NCBI RefSeq assembly: GCF_014050525.1
Contig: NZ_JACGAG010000002.1
Span: 248,001 to 312,000, forward strand
From: Clostridium sp. cel8
GTDB lineage: Bacteria; Bacillota; Clostridia; Clostridiales; Clostridiaceae
Direction of reading: 5' to 3'
Length of the DNA stretch: 64,000 nucleotides
Below the pieces are notes generated by a model. The model was not told where the DNA came from and did no database searches. It was given only the letters and a program-made list of their open reading frames with translations. The translations under genes were made by a program, and so were the position numbers. Below, piece after piece: positions 37,304-45,762 of the stretch; positions within the stretch are counted from its first letter, which is position 1; the number at the start of each line of letters is the position of its first letter.

Positions 37304-37780
37304 CTAAGAAATTTTTATATCTATTTTATTTAATAAATTATATATACTCTCCGCATCATCCTTTTCAAGTATACTTTCCATTGTTTTTTCATCTTGAATA
37401 AGATTCATTAATTGCTGAAGCATGAGTATCTGACTATGAGGTTTATCTAGTGCCATAGTAAACACAATGTTTACATCTACCTGTCCACTACCATCCATAC
37501 ATCTGAATGTAACTGGATCTTTTAATGTCATTACAGAAATTGCAGGTTTTAATACATGTATTGCATCAGTATGTGGTATGGCCACATTGTATTTCCCAAT
37601 TCTAAGCCCTGTTGGAAACACTTTCTCTCTTTCAATTAATCCTTCTAAAAATGATTGTTTTACAAAATTATTAGAGTATAACAACTTAAAAGATGCTTGA
37701 AATATATCTTCTCTAGTTTTTGCCTCTAATTTATTTATTATCAAATTCTTCTTCAAATAATTTCTAATACTCTCTGCCAC
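37304..37780 (-). CDS. PTS EIIA subunit (fructose/mannitol/galactitol EIIA-2 type)
   Basis: This single-domain EIIA has its phosphorylated histidine in YNVAIPHTDAIHV, near residue 68. It relays phosphate from HPr to EIIB. The open frame reaches 37828, but AAAGGAGG lies inside it six bases before a GTG at 37780, which is the credible start (158 residues, the usual size). It is the first gene of the operon, about 60 bp downstream of a -24/-12 promoter. It resembles the EIIA at the C-terminus of the LevR-type regulator upstream. Confidence 0.92.
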   Translation of the reverse strand: MAESIRNYLKKNLIINKLEAKTREDIFQASFKLLYSNNFVKQSFLEGLIEREKVFPTGLRIGKYNVAIPHTDAIHVLKPAISVMTLKDPVTFRCMDGSGQVDVNIVFTMALDKPHSQILMLQQLMNLIQDEKTMESILEKDDAESIYNLLNKIDIKIS

Positions 37781-37839
37781 AATATTCCTCCTTTCCATAG
37801 CCTTAAGAAAATTTATTAACGTTTTCACAATATTTATAT

Positions 37840-37855
37840 AGCAACTGTCATGCCA
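37840..37855 (-). promoter_or_regulatory. sigma-54 (-24/-12) promoter of the PTS operon
   Basis: The minus strand reads TGGCATGACAGTTGCT, matching TGGCAc-N5-TTGCt with correct spacing. It lies about 60 bp before the EIIA start and below a regulator that carries a sigma-54-contacting GSFTGA loop. Confidence 0.88.
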
Positions 37856-37910
37856 AACTCATACAAATCCTCTGAAGTCTTTATTTTAATACGTTTACAT
37901 AAAATATAAA

Positions 37911-37987
37911 ACAATATATTTCACTAATAAATTCTACATATTTTCAATAAATAATTAAAATTTGTTATATATTGTGTAATATATTGT
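37911..37987. promoter_or_regulatory. candidate upstream activator sites for the LevR-type regulator
   Basis: ACAATATAT-type motifs recur: ACAATATATT at 37911-37920, and two closely spaced ACAATATAT-like copies in the opposite strand within 37967-37987. They lie 55-145 bp upstream of the -24/-12 promoter, a normal enhancer distance. AT-rich background makes this tentative. Confidence 0.4.
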
Positions 37988-38001
37988 TGTTTTTATAAAA
38001 A

Positions 38002-40959
38002 CTACTTTACAATATGCTTATTTATTTCCTCTAATATTAATTCATTATTGTCCATATCTTTTATATTATCTATTAAACTAGTATTCTTTATAGTTTTATA
38101 CAACTTTAAGAATATCTTCTTATGTGCTGTGGTAAGTGCTAACATAAATACAACTTTAACAGTATTTATACTATCCCATTTTATAGGATTCTTAAATATC
38201 CCTACTCCTATTGCAGGTTTAATTATATTTTTATCATAACTTCCATGGGGTATAGCTACACCATTTCCTATATAGGAACTTCCAAGATCTTCTCTATCTA
38301 ATATATTTCCATAAAAGTCGTGGTTTACAAACCCATGCTTTTCCATAGTTCTTGCCATTATATTTATGATTTCTTCTTTTGAACTCATGTAATGAAATAC
38401 TCTTATAATACTAATATCAAACATATCCTTTAAATCAATATTTAAATTTGAAACTTGTTTTTTATCTTTTATTTTCTTAATAATTAAATCCATTTTTTCA
38501 TTATTCAAAAGTTCATCAAGAGATATAAAAGGTATATCTGAAATTTCAGGATTTATAGTACCTACAATTGCTACTACTTTCTTATTTAAAGTAATATTTC
38601 TTATTCTCTCAAACATATTTTCTCCATCTTCGATAAGTCCTACATTTATTATTTCTATATCTTTTCCTCCAATTTCCTTAAGTCTATTTGATATCATCTC
38701 TTTTATTTTTACGGCAGTTCCCATTCCAGTAATACAAGTAGTTATTATGACTTTTTCCTTTATATTTGAATTTTCTATATCATTATTTCTAAAACTTCTT
38801 GGAAGTATTCTTTCTAAATCCAATAGCGATTTAAAAACTGAATCCAATGTTGATGTGCTTTGTACTGATTTTCTAAGTGCTTCTAAAACCATTAATGTAT
38901 CAACTCTTGAAACTATCTTAGTTGGTATTCCTAGTTCTTTAGTTATAAGACTTCCAAAAGTTATAAGTGAACCCATATCAACTAAAATTATTATTCCTTT
39001 TCCCATATTTACCTTCTTGGCTGCATCTTTTACTTTTAAATAAGCTTCTTTAGGTTTTTCATCAAGAGCCATACTTATTGCAACACCGTGATCTACCCCT
39101 ATTATAGATTGTGCAACTCTAAGCATTGATTTTGATACTTCTCCATGAGTAACTACTATAACTCCAACCTTGCTTTCACCAATAGGTGTCTTTTTATTAA
39201 AAAATTTATTTAAGTATAATGCTATAAATCCTGCCTCATCTTCTGGAAAATCCATTTTTAGTTTCATACTCATTATATTTATTATTTTTAGTGCTATTTT
39301 AAATTCTTTGATGTATTTCTTACTTATACTACTTAATTTTGGATTTACAATAGTCTTTCCATTTCTCAATCTTCCTATAGCCGAATTTATATGTAAGCAT
39401 AGTACATTATAAATAGAAAAATTAAAAGTCCCTATTTCTGATACAAGTAACCTTTTAATATCATTTACTATATCTATAGTTTCTTTTCCAACTATATCCT
39501 CAAGAAGTCGCTTAGACATTCCAGAATATTTTTGTACTATATCATTTGCATAATTTTTAATCTTATCTTCAAGTTCTTCTGAAACTATATTCTTAATTTC
39601 TGACATAGGTACTCCATTTTGCTTAAGTTTTTCTATTCTCTTTTCAACAAAATCGTATATATTATATTTAATTATGCTGTATCCATCATCTTCCACTCTA
39701 TCTTCATTACTATCTATATGTATATCTTCTATATTCGCCATATTAAAATCAAAAGATTTTTCATTTATATAATTCAATTGTTTCTTTATATGACTTGGAA
39801 GATCTTCTATAGAAACATTTACATTACTATCATTCCTAGAAATGGAATTTAAAAAGGACCTTGCACATATAACTTGTATATCTGACTTTAATTGTCCTAT
39901 ATTACCAGGACATTTATAAAATAAAAGACTCTTTACAATTTCTCCAGACACTATGAGTAACTTATTTATTCGTTGAGCCTCTAATTTTAAAAATTTATTT
40001 ATGAGCTGCATTCTCTCAATTACAGGTCTCTCTTCCAAATCTGGTATTTCTATAAGAACTGGAATTCTTCTTCTAAATGTATTTAGCAAGTTAGATTCTA
40101 TATTTTCTGTAGTAGCACCTATTATCATTACATTTACTTTTCTAACTACATCTGTTTCTCCAAGTCTATTAAATTCACCTTTATCAATTATTCTAAAAAG
40201 TATCTCCTGGCCTTTAGGAGGAAGTCTATGTATTTCATCTAAAAAAAGCATCCCACCATCTGCCTTTTCTATAAGTCCTCTTTTATCAGAATCTGCACCT
40301 GTAAAACTTCCTTTTTTATATCCAAATAGTTGTGATACAAGTAATTGAGGATTATCTCCATAATCAGCACAGTTAAATGTAACAAATGGAACTTCTTTTT
40401 TCCTAACACTTTTAGCAAATAAATTCATCTGTTCAACTAATTGACTCTTTCCTACACCAGTATTTCCAACTATTAATGTATGAAGTCCATTTTTGGGATA
40501 CATTACAGCCGCTTTAGCAAGTTTTATCACATGATTCAAGCTTCCCTTATTTCCAATAATATTATAGAAAGGGTCATTTGACTTCGTGCTATATTTTATG
40601 CTATATTTTGTACGATTTCTTCTTGTTATAATTCTATTTTCAGAGCTTTCATATTTATTTCTTATTTCTTCAATAAAATTCTTATATCTATTTAATCCAA
40701 ATGTAGATATCTTAAATCCCATCTTATTGAGTTCTATACACAATTTTCTATTTGATAAACCTTTATCTTTAGACAATAGACTTTCTATTGAACTCAATAA
40801 AACCTTCTCTCTTCTTTCTAGATAACTAGGTATATTGTATTGTTGTCTTAGCTCATTTACTTTTTCTCTAGATATTTTGAGAACTTTAGAAATTTGTTCA
40901 TCTGTAAGGGGATTTTTTTTGTCTTCATTTTCTACAATAGAAATAAGTTCTTCAATCAT
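38002..40959 (-). CDS. sigma-54-dependent PRD activator, LevR/ManR type
   Basis: This 985-residue multi-domain protein has an N-terminal helix-turn-helix region (about 1-110), an AAA+ domain with Walker A GNTGVGKS (165-172), GSFTGA (217-222) and Walker B MLFLDE (237-242), then PRD1 (about 455-550, with CLHINSAIGRLRNG). EIIA-Man-like (VVTHGEVSKSML), EIIB-like (TCITGMGTAVKIKEM) and C-terminal EIIA-2 (GVAIPHGSYDK) segments follow. PTS-dependent histidine phosphorylation should set its activity. It lies just upstream of the PTS operon on the same strand and probably drives it from the -24/-12 promoter with sigma-54. Length is typical. Confidence 0.93.
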   Translation of the reverse strand: MIEELISIVENEDKKNPLTDEQISKVLKISREKVNELRQQYNIPSYLERREKVLLSSIESLLSKDKGLSNRKLCIELNKMGFKISTFGLNRYKNFIEEIRNKYESSENRIITRRNRTKYSIKYSTKSNDPFYNIIGNKGSLNHVIKLAKAAVMYPKNGLHTLIVGNTGVGKSQLVEQMNLFAKSVRKKEVPFVTFNCADYGDNPQLLVSQLFGYKKGSFTGADSDKRGLIEKADGGMLFLDEIHRLPPKGQEILFRIIDKGEFNRLGETDVVRKVNVMIIGATTENIESNLLNTFRRRIPVLIEIPDLEERPVIERMQLINKFLKLEAQRINKLLIVSGEIVKSLLFYKCPGNIGQLKSDIQVICARSFLNSISRNDSNVNVSIEDLPSHIKKQLNYINEKSFDFNMANIEDIHIDSNEDRVEDDGYSIIKYNIYDFVEKRIEKLKQNGVPMSEIKNIVSEELEDKIKNYANDIVQKYSGMSKRLLEDIVGKETIDIVNDIKRLLVSEIGTFNFSIYNVLCLHINSAIGRLRNGKTIVNPKLSSISKKYIKEFKIALKIINIMSMKLKMDFPEDEAGFIALYLNKFFNKKTPIGESKVGVIVVTHGEVSKSMLRVAQSIIGVDHGVAISMALDEKPKEAYLKVKDAAKKVNMGKGIIILVDMGSLITFGSLITKELGIPTKIVSRVDTLMVLEALRKSVQSTSTLDSVFKSLLDLERILPRSFRNNDIENSNIKEKVIITTCITGMGTAVKIKEMISNRLKEIGGKDIEIINVGLIEDGENMFERIRNITLNKKVVAIVGTINPEISDIPFISLDELLNNEKMDLIIKKIKDKKQVSNLNIDLKDMFDISIIRVFHYMSSKEEIINIMARTMEKHGFVNHDFYGNILDREDLGSSYIGNGVAIPHGSYDKNIIKPAIGVGIFKNPIKWDSINTVKVVFMLALTTAHKKIFLKLYKTIKNTSLIDNIKDMDNNELILEEINKHIVK

Positions 40960-41324
40960 ATAAAATCACCTCTTAATTCTATAATTAGCAAATTTCATAC
41001 CTTATTTATTAATTATTAATTAAAAAATATTCATATCAAGCTATATCAAGTGATATACAATGTATTATCATCATATTTTACATAAAATATAACTTATCAT
41101 ATAATTGATTTATATCCTTATAATGATATCATTTGTGAAATTAGTTGTAAAATAAATTATAATAAAACTATATGTCAAAATTAATTAACATGTATTTCAT
41201 TTTTATCCAAAATAATATTATTTTTTGAGATAATTAGGAAGGAATTTTTAAATTACTATAGAATGTATATAATTGTAGAATGTATTAATTACATTTAAAA
41301 AACATATCATAGGAGGTTGTTAAA
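40960..41324. other. divergent control region between the PRD regulator and agrD
   Basis: 365 AT-rich bases contain no coding frame I can support. Upstream of agrD is a TATAAT (41268-41273) with no good -35. Two 10-bp direct repeats TAGAATGTAT lie at 41259-41268 and 41276-41285, 17 bp apart (start to start). AGGAGG at 41311-41316 is the agrD ribosome binding site. Confidence 0.5.
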
Positions 41325-41468
41325 ATGAAATCTTTAAAAAATTTCTTAGTAAAAAGTTCAATGAAAATGTTAGGTTCTACAGCTTTGATTCTATCTTCAC
41401 TTGTAGTATGTTCAACATCTATTATGAGTGGATACCAGCCTAAATGTCCTGATGAACTTTTGAAATAA
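41325..41468 (+). CDS. agrD: AgrD-like cyclic (thio)lactone autoinducer prepeptide
   Basis: This 47-residue peptide has an amphipathic/hydrophobic N-terminal leader (residues 1-28), a short core and the charged tail YQPKCPDELLK, matching the QPxxPxEL tail of clostridial AgrD prepeptides. Such peptides are cut and cyclised by AgrB and secreted as a quorum signal. AGGAGG precedes the ATG. Unusually, the position expected to hold the ring cysteine (five residues before the tail) is Ser32, while Cys29 is three residues earlier and a second Cys41 lies in the tail. The ring could be a Ser lactone or an eight-residue thiolactone. It precedes agrC and agrB. Confidence 0.85.
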   Translation: MKSLKNFLVKSSMKMLGSTALILSSLVVCSTSIMSGYQPKCPDELLK

Positions 41469-41477
41469 TTAGATTAG

Positions 41478-41513
41478 TTTTCATAAAGATTATAATTATA
41501 ATCTTTATGAAAA
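41478..41513 (+). terminator. 36-nt perfect hairpin between agrD and agrC
   Basis: Arms of 18 bases, TTTTCATAAAGATTATAA and TTATAATCTTTATGAAAA, are perfectly complementary with essentially no loop. It starts ten bases after the agrD stop. The T-run afterwards is weak (ACTTTTC), so it may be a leaky terminator or an mRNA stabiliser. The reverse strand gives the same fold. Confidence 0.7.
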
Positions 41514-41543
41514 CTTTTCAGACATATGTAAAGGAGATAATCT

Positions 41544-42875
41544 ATGGAAACAGTAAGAGAATTAATATTAGATTGTATTGAAGCTTTACTTTTACTTGGA
41601 ATTTTTGAAGCTTTATATGATAGAAAAGGATTTATACAAAATAATAAATTTAAGACAGCATTATTCTGCATTTTATATATTTTTTCTAATTACTTAGGTA
41701 CATTTTATGTTTCTAAAGTTTATCACACATTAATTGTTTCAATTTTTTCCGTTTTGATATTAACATTAGTAACAAAATCACGGATACTATTTTCATCTAT
41801 TATCTTCTTTTTATTTATTATAGTAGTTTCTATAACTGAATCTATAGTTGAAATTATAGAAATACTTATATTTAATATAAATTTAAATGAAATTTTTTTT
41901 AATTCCAAATATTTGTACATATTTTTAGTATCTACAAAATTACTACAAATACTTATTGTTTTTCTTATCATTAAAAAAAATAAATATTTTGCTAAATTTA
42001 GATTATTTCAAGATGACAGTATACTTTTTTCTAATTTGATAATCCAAATAGGTATCTTTAGTATTTTTATATTCAGTATCAATTTTGGTATATTTCATAT
42101 AAAAAATACTAGAATATACAACATTATCATTTTTTCTATATATTTTTTATTTCTAATATTTGAATTAAAAGAATTAAAAGAATATCATAGAATTGTAAAT
42201 ACTGAAGCAAAATATAAAATTCAAGAAAATCAAATTAAAAATATGACAGAGATAATACGCATAATAAGACAAGAAAAACACGACTTTGCAAACCATATAA
42301 ATGTAATATGGGGTTTATGCCTATTAAATAAAGAAGATACTGTTGAAAAAATAAAAAATTATGTATCTGGAATTTCAGATTCAGTACATTCATCTTTCAA
42401 ATTTATAGAAACTGGAAATGATTATCTTAATGGTCTTATATCCATAAAAAACAATTATGCAGCAAACAACAATATAGCTTTTGATATATTTATTGAAGAA
42501 CCTTTTAGTTCTCTTAAAATAAATGAAAATGAATTAATAAGTATTGTAAGTAATCTTATAGACAATGCATTCGAATCTTTTCAAATTAAATCAGATATTA
42601 AAAACAAAGAAATTTCAATGTGTACTTTTATTGAAGATAATAAGTTCTATATTGAAATAGGAGATAATGGGGACATGATACCTAAAAACATTCAGGATAA
42701 AATCTTTCAGCGTGGTTTTTCTACAAAAATTTCTCAATCAAGTGATCATGGATTTGGACTTTATATCACAAAACAACTTGTAGAAAAGAATAATGGAAGA
42801 ATATTTCTCGAAAGTAATCCAGAGAGTACAACATTTTCAGTTGAATTTAAAATGGAGGAATTAGACAATGAATAA
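41544..42875 (+). CDS. agrC: AgrC-like sensor histidine kinase
   Basis: The 443 residues have an N-terminal membrane sensor of about six or seven helices (to about residue 210), then a short dimerisation segment and a GHKL ATPase domain. The phospho-acceptor histidine is in RQEKHDFANHINVIWGL near residue 250. The N-box is LIDNAFESF, and G-boxes IGDNGDMIP and DHGFGLYIT follow. This is the AgrC/CitA-like HPK10 class, which senses the cyclic peptide. It follows AAGGAG after the hairpin and overlaps agrB by eight bases. No cognate LytTR response regulator is nearby. Confidence 0.9.
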   Translation: METVRELILDCIEALLLLGIFEALYDRKGFIQNNKFKTALFCILYIFSNYLGTFYVSKVYHTLIVSIFSVLILTLVTKSRILFSSIIFFLFIIVVSITESIVEIIEILIFNINLNEIFFNSKYLYIFLVSTKLLQILIVFLIIKKNKYFAKFRLFQDDSILFSNLIIQIGIFSIFIFSINFGIFHIKNTRIYNIIIFSIYFLFLIFELKELKEYHRIVNTEAKYKIQENQIKNMTEIIRIIRQEKHDFANHINVIWGLCLLNKEDTVEKIKNYVSGISDSVHSSFKFIETGNDYLNGLISIKNNYAANNNIAFDIFIEEPFSSLKINENELISIVSNLIDNAFESFQIKSDIKNKEISMCTFIEDNKFYIEIGDNGDMIPKNIQDKIFQRGFSTKISQSSDHGFGLYITKQLVEKNNGRIFLESNPESTTFSVEFKMEELDNE

Positions 42876-43425
42876 CATAGCAAACTTATTAGTTAATATG
42901 ATTTCCAAATCTAATCCTGAGTTTTCAGACCTTGAGCTTAAAAAAATGGAATATGGTTTGGTATGTTTTATGAATGAAATTACAAAATTTATCCCGTATT
43001 ATATAATATTTTGGATATTATCTCTTGAAAAATATTATTTAATATGTATTTTATTTTTCTGCCCTATAAGATTATTTTCAGGTGGATATCATGCAAAAAC
43101 ATATTGGGGATGTTTTTTTATTACATTTATAATTTTTCTTTCAATAGTTATTTTTGGAAAATATGTTGTACTTGAAAACAAAGTATCAATATTAATATTA
43201 ATTATTTCGTTAGTATTTATTTCTATATTTGCCCCTGTTGATAACATAAATAAACGAATAAAAAGTGAAAAAAGACGATTTAATCTAAAAATAATTTCAA
43301 TTATAGTTACTTTAATATTAATTATACTATGCTATTTTATACCATATAAATTTTTAAGTACAGCTGTAGCATCAATTACAAGTGCAACAATAATGATGAT
43401 AATAGGAAAATTAAATATAAAATAA
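42868..43425 (+). CDS. agrB: AgrB accessory gene regulator peptidase
   Basis: The 185-residue membrane cysteine protease trims and cyclises AgrD and helps export it. About six hydrophobic segments surround the conserved CPIRLFSGGYHAKTYWGC. The latter contains the Arg, the catalytic His (near residue 74) and the catalytic Cys (near residue 81) at the standard spacing. An N-terminal amphipathic stretch, LELKKMEYGL, is also typical. It overlaps the end of agrC. The order agrD-agrC-agrB differs from the usual agrB-agrD-agrC-agrA. Confidence 0.93.
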   Translation: MNNIANLLVNMISKSNPEFSDLELKKMEYGLVCFMNEITKFIPYYIIFWILSLEKYYLICILFFCPIRLFSGGYHAKTYWGCFFITFIIFLSIVIFGKYVVLENKVSILILIISLVFISIFAPVDNINKRIKSEKRRFNLKIISIIVTLILIILCYFIPYKFLSTAVASITSATIMMIIGKLNIK

Positions 43426-43432
43426 TAAATAT

Positions 43433-43473
43433 AAATGTAACAGGTAATATATTCACTGTTACATTTTATTATT
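43433..43473 (+). terminator. terminator after agrB
   Basis: An 11-bp stem, AAATGTAACAG with CTGTTACATTT, and a 12-base loop are followed by TATTATTAT. It lies eight bases after the agrB stop. Confidence 0.75.
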
Positions 43474-43702
43474 ATACTATATAGTATAGTCGTAATAGCT
43501 ATTTTTATAGAATTTTATGTAAACTTCATATAAGTAAATGTTTTAAAAACATAATTATCTAAATGATTTTATAAAATTTTTCAATTTTATAAACATCAAT
43601 CTTCTTTTAATATTATTTTATACAAATATTTCATTTGAATATATTACTTTTATATTATATAATGTAAAAGTTAGTAAAAATATAGTAAGGATGTTATTAT
43701 AT

Positions 43703-43861
43703 ATGGATAATTTATTAGAAGAATTGAGAAGTAAATTAAATTCAATGATTTCTTCAAATGAATATACATATGAAGAAATATTAAAAGTAAGTCAAGAGTT
43801 AGATTTTCAAATTGTGAATTATTATAATAGTAATGTAAAAAGAAAACAAATGGCAATTTAA
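43703..43861 (+). CDS. Spo0E-like aspartyl-phosphate phosphatase
   Basis: The 52-residue protein carries the family signature SQELD (residues 30-34) in a two-helix hairpin: MDNLLEELRSKL ..., then EEILKVSQELDFQIVNYYNS. Spo0E proteins dephosphorylate Spo0A-P and delay sporulation. The ATG at 43703 lies 12 bases after AAGGATG; an upstream in-frame ATG at 43691 abuts that RBS. A poor promoter-like AT-rich stretch precedes it. It is next to the agr locus, from which a terminator separates it. Confidence 0.85.
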   Translation: MDNLLEELRSKLNSMISSNEYTYEEILKVSQELDFQIVNYYNSNVKRKQMAI

Positions 43862-44089
43862 ATAATCTAAAATATTTTTACAATCTAGTCTTACTCGCTA
43901 ATTATAAAACAACATATAATTATGGAAATGCATTGTACACTCTTTATTTAATAATTTACTACATTTATTGCATTGCTTTATAAAAAAATTTCTAATTTTA
44001 TCTAATTATTGTATATCGCAATACCTATAAGCATTTCCAGTATCTATTTTTTATATTAAACTTTCTACTACTTATTTCCTACTCAATCC

Positions 44090-44245
44090 TCAATTTATTT
44101 TTTTACAATAAGTATCAGTTATTCTGTTTATTCGTCTTCTGTTTGGACATCCATAGCAGCACATACTCATTATGAGCTTTTCTTTTTTCACAACCTCATA
44201 AATTTTACATTTACAACATTCCTCTGGGTATTGTCTTTTATTCAC
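44090..44245 (-). CDS. 51-residue Cys-rich small protein
   Basis: A GTG start with the near-perfect GGAGGAGGT upstream opens a 51-residue frame with seven cysteines: CCKCK near residues 10-14, MCCYGC at 28-33, and a late YCKK. The middle is basic (CPNRRRINR). The spacing suggests a metal-binding (zinc-ribbon-like) fold. The basic patch could contact nucleic acid. I do not recognise the family. It stands alone between the Spo0E-like gene and the LysM gene. Confidence 0.68.
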   Translation of the reverse strand: MNKRQYPEECCKCKIYEVVKKEKLIMSMCCYGCPNRRRINRITDTYCKKIN

Positions 44246-44343
44246 TATACCTCCTCCAATCGAATAAAAATATTAAAGTTAATTATTATATAATTATTTC
44301 CATATATATGATATTTAAACAAATATACACATTAACAAATTTA

Positions 44344-44381
44344 AAATAAAAATATAACTGGAAATATAAATTCCCAGTTAC
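44344..44381 (-). terminator. terminator after the LysM/GH18 gene
   Basis: On the minus strand TAACTGGGAA and TTTCCAGTTA form a stem with a small A/T loop, followed by TATTTTTATTTT. It begins ten bases after the stop at 44391. Confidence 0.8.
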
Positions 44382-44390
44382 ATAAATTTA

Positions 44391-45680
44391 TCAACCTATA
44401 ACTTTTTCTATGAAAAACATATTATCAAGCACTTGCCAATTTTGAGGAAAACTCTTTCCAAGTGACCAATAGCTTACCCCTCTTAGGCCATATTCACTTG
44501 ACAATTTATATTTTTCATGCACACTTCTTGCATCTTCAAACCATACTACATGTTCTCTACCTTCACTATCAAAGTAATTATAATATGGTGATTGTGCTTT
44601 TTCATCATACTTTATATTGGCTCCAACTTTTCTAGCTCTATCAATTGCCTCTTGATTTCCTATGCTCTCTGCAAACTCTCCACCTGGTGAATATGGAAGT
44701 GTCCAATCATACCCGTAAAGAGGCATCCCCATAAATATTTTGTTTCCCGGTATTTCACTTACTGCATAGTCAATTACTTTTCTCACCTCATTTATTGGTG
44801 CAACTGCAAGTGGTGGTCCTCCAGACCAACCCCATTCGTATGTCATTATTATTACAAAGTCTACTATCTCTCCCTGTGATTTATAATCATGTGCTCCATG
44901 CCATGCGCCAGTTGTCACATCATATATCTTTGGAGCAAGTGCTGTACCTACTACATATCCCATAGGATGAAGCCTTGCAACTAATTTTCTTAGAAAATTA
45001 TTATACTTTTCCCTGTTTTCTGGAGAAATCCTCTCAAAGTCTATTACAACTCCATAATAGCCTTTGTCTTTCATTGTCTTTACTATATTATCTATAAGCG
45101 TCTGTTGAAGTTTATTGTCATTCAATATTTTATTTATCAAATCTGTATCAAAGTTTTTTCCAGATATATTAGTTACCGAAAGAAGCGGTGCAGTATTAAA
45201 CTTTCTTGCCGCATTTATAGCAGTATTGTCATCTAAAGGTGTTATATTTCCATCTTCAGTTACATGATGACTAAAAGGTGCTATATAAGTAAGATACTCA
45301 CTTACTCCATTAACTATCCTTTTATCCCTTTCAGCATTAAGTGGTTGTATAAATGCATTAGTTTCAATAAATCCATATTCCTTTGATTGTGCAGGGATTA
45401 CTATTGTCATACCTGGATAAATTTGAGCTGGATTTAAAATATTATTTTCTAAAATTATACTTTGTGAAGATACATCAAATTTTTCTGCTATAGACCATAT
45501 AGAATCGCCTTGTTTTACCACATATTCTTTTGAAACTCCAGGGACTACAAGAGTTTGTCCTATTACCAGACTTTCAGATGGATTTATCTTATTTGCAGAT
45601 ATTATATTATCAGTTGTTACTCCAAATTTCTGTGCTATAGACCATATAGAATCTCCCTGCCTTACTACATATATATTCAA
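44391..45680 (-). CDS. LysM-GH18 spore cortex/peptidoglycan hydrolase (YaaH/SleL-like)
   Basis: Two N-terminal LysM repeats (VRQGDSIWSIAQKFGV and VKQGDSIWSIAEKFDV, residues 5-48 and 53-96) bind peptidoglycan. A GH18 glycosidase domain follows, with the catalytic glutamate in YYGVVIDFERIS near residue 214. Further GH18 marks are MTYEWGWSGGPPLAVAP and GMPLYGYDW. Relatives are SleL-type N-acetylglucosaminidases acting on spore cortex fragments. There is no obvious signal peptide, which is normal for forespore/coat-located members. It is monocistronic. The ATG follows AAAGGAG at long spacing. Confidence 0.93.
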   Translation of the reverse strand: MNIYVVRQGDSIWSIAQKFGVTTDNIISANKINPSESLVIGQTLVVPGVSKEYVVKQGDSIWSIAEKFDVSSQSIILENNILNPAQIYPGMTIVIPAQSKEYGFIETNAFIQPLNAERDKRIVNGVSEYLTYIAPFSHHVTEDGNITPLDDNTAINAARKFNTAPLLSVTNISGKNFDTDLINKILNDNKLQQTLIDNIVKTMKDKGYYGVVIDFERISPENREKYNNFLRKLVARLHPMGYVVGTALAPKIYDVTTGAWHGAHDYKSQGEIVDFVIIMTYEWGWSGGPPLAVAPINEVRKVIDYAVSEIPGNKIFMGMPLYGYDWTLPYSPGGEFAESIGNQEAIDRARKVGANIKYDEKAQSPYYNYFDSEGREHVVWFEDARSVHEKYKLSSEYGLRGVSYWSLGKSFPQNWQVLDNMFFIEKVIG

Positions 45681-45762
45681 AATAGCAACTCCTTTTATTA
45701 TTACTATTAAATAATATATTCATTAATCATATATTTGGTTCTAATACAAACAAAACCATCCT

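Noticed and set aside
43671-43856. Minus-strand 61-residue frame opposite the Spo0E-like gene
   Set aside because: It is the reverse of the SQELD-containing gene and has no RBS.
43426-44089. Search for a truncated or small agrA (LytTR) next to agrB
   Set aside because: Only the Spo0E-like frame is found; the remaining DNA holds AT-rich sequence without a coding pattern in any frame.
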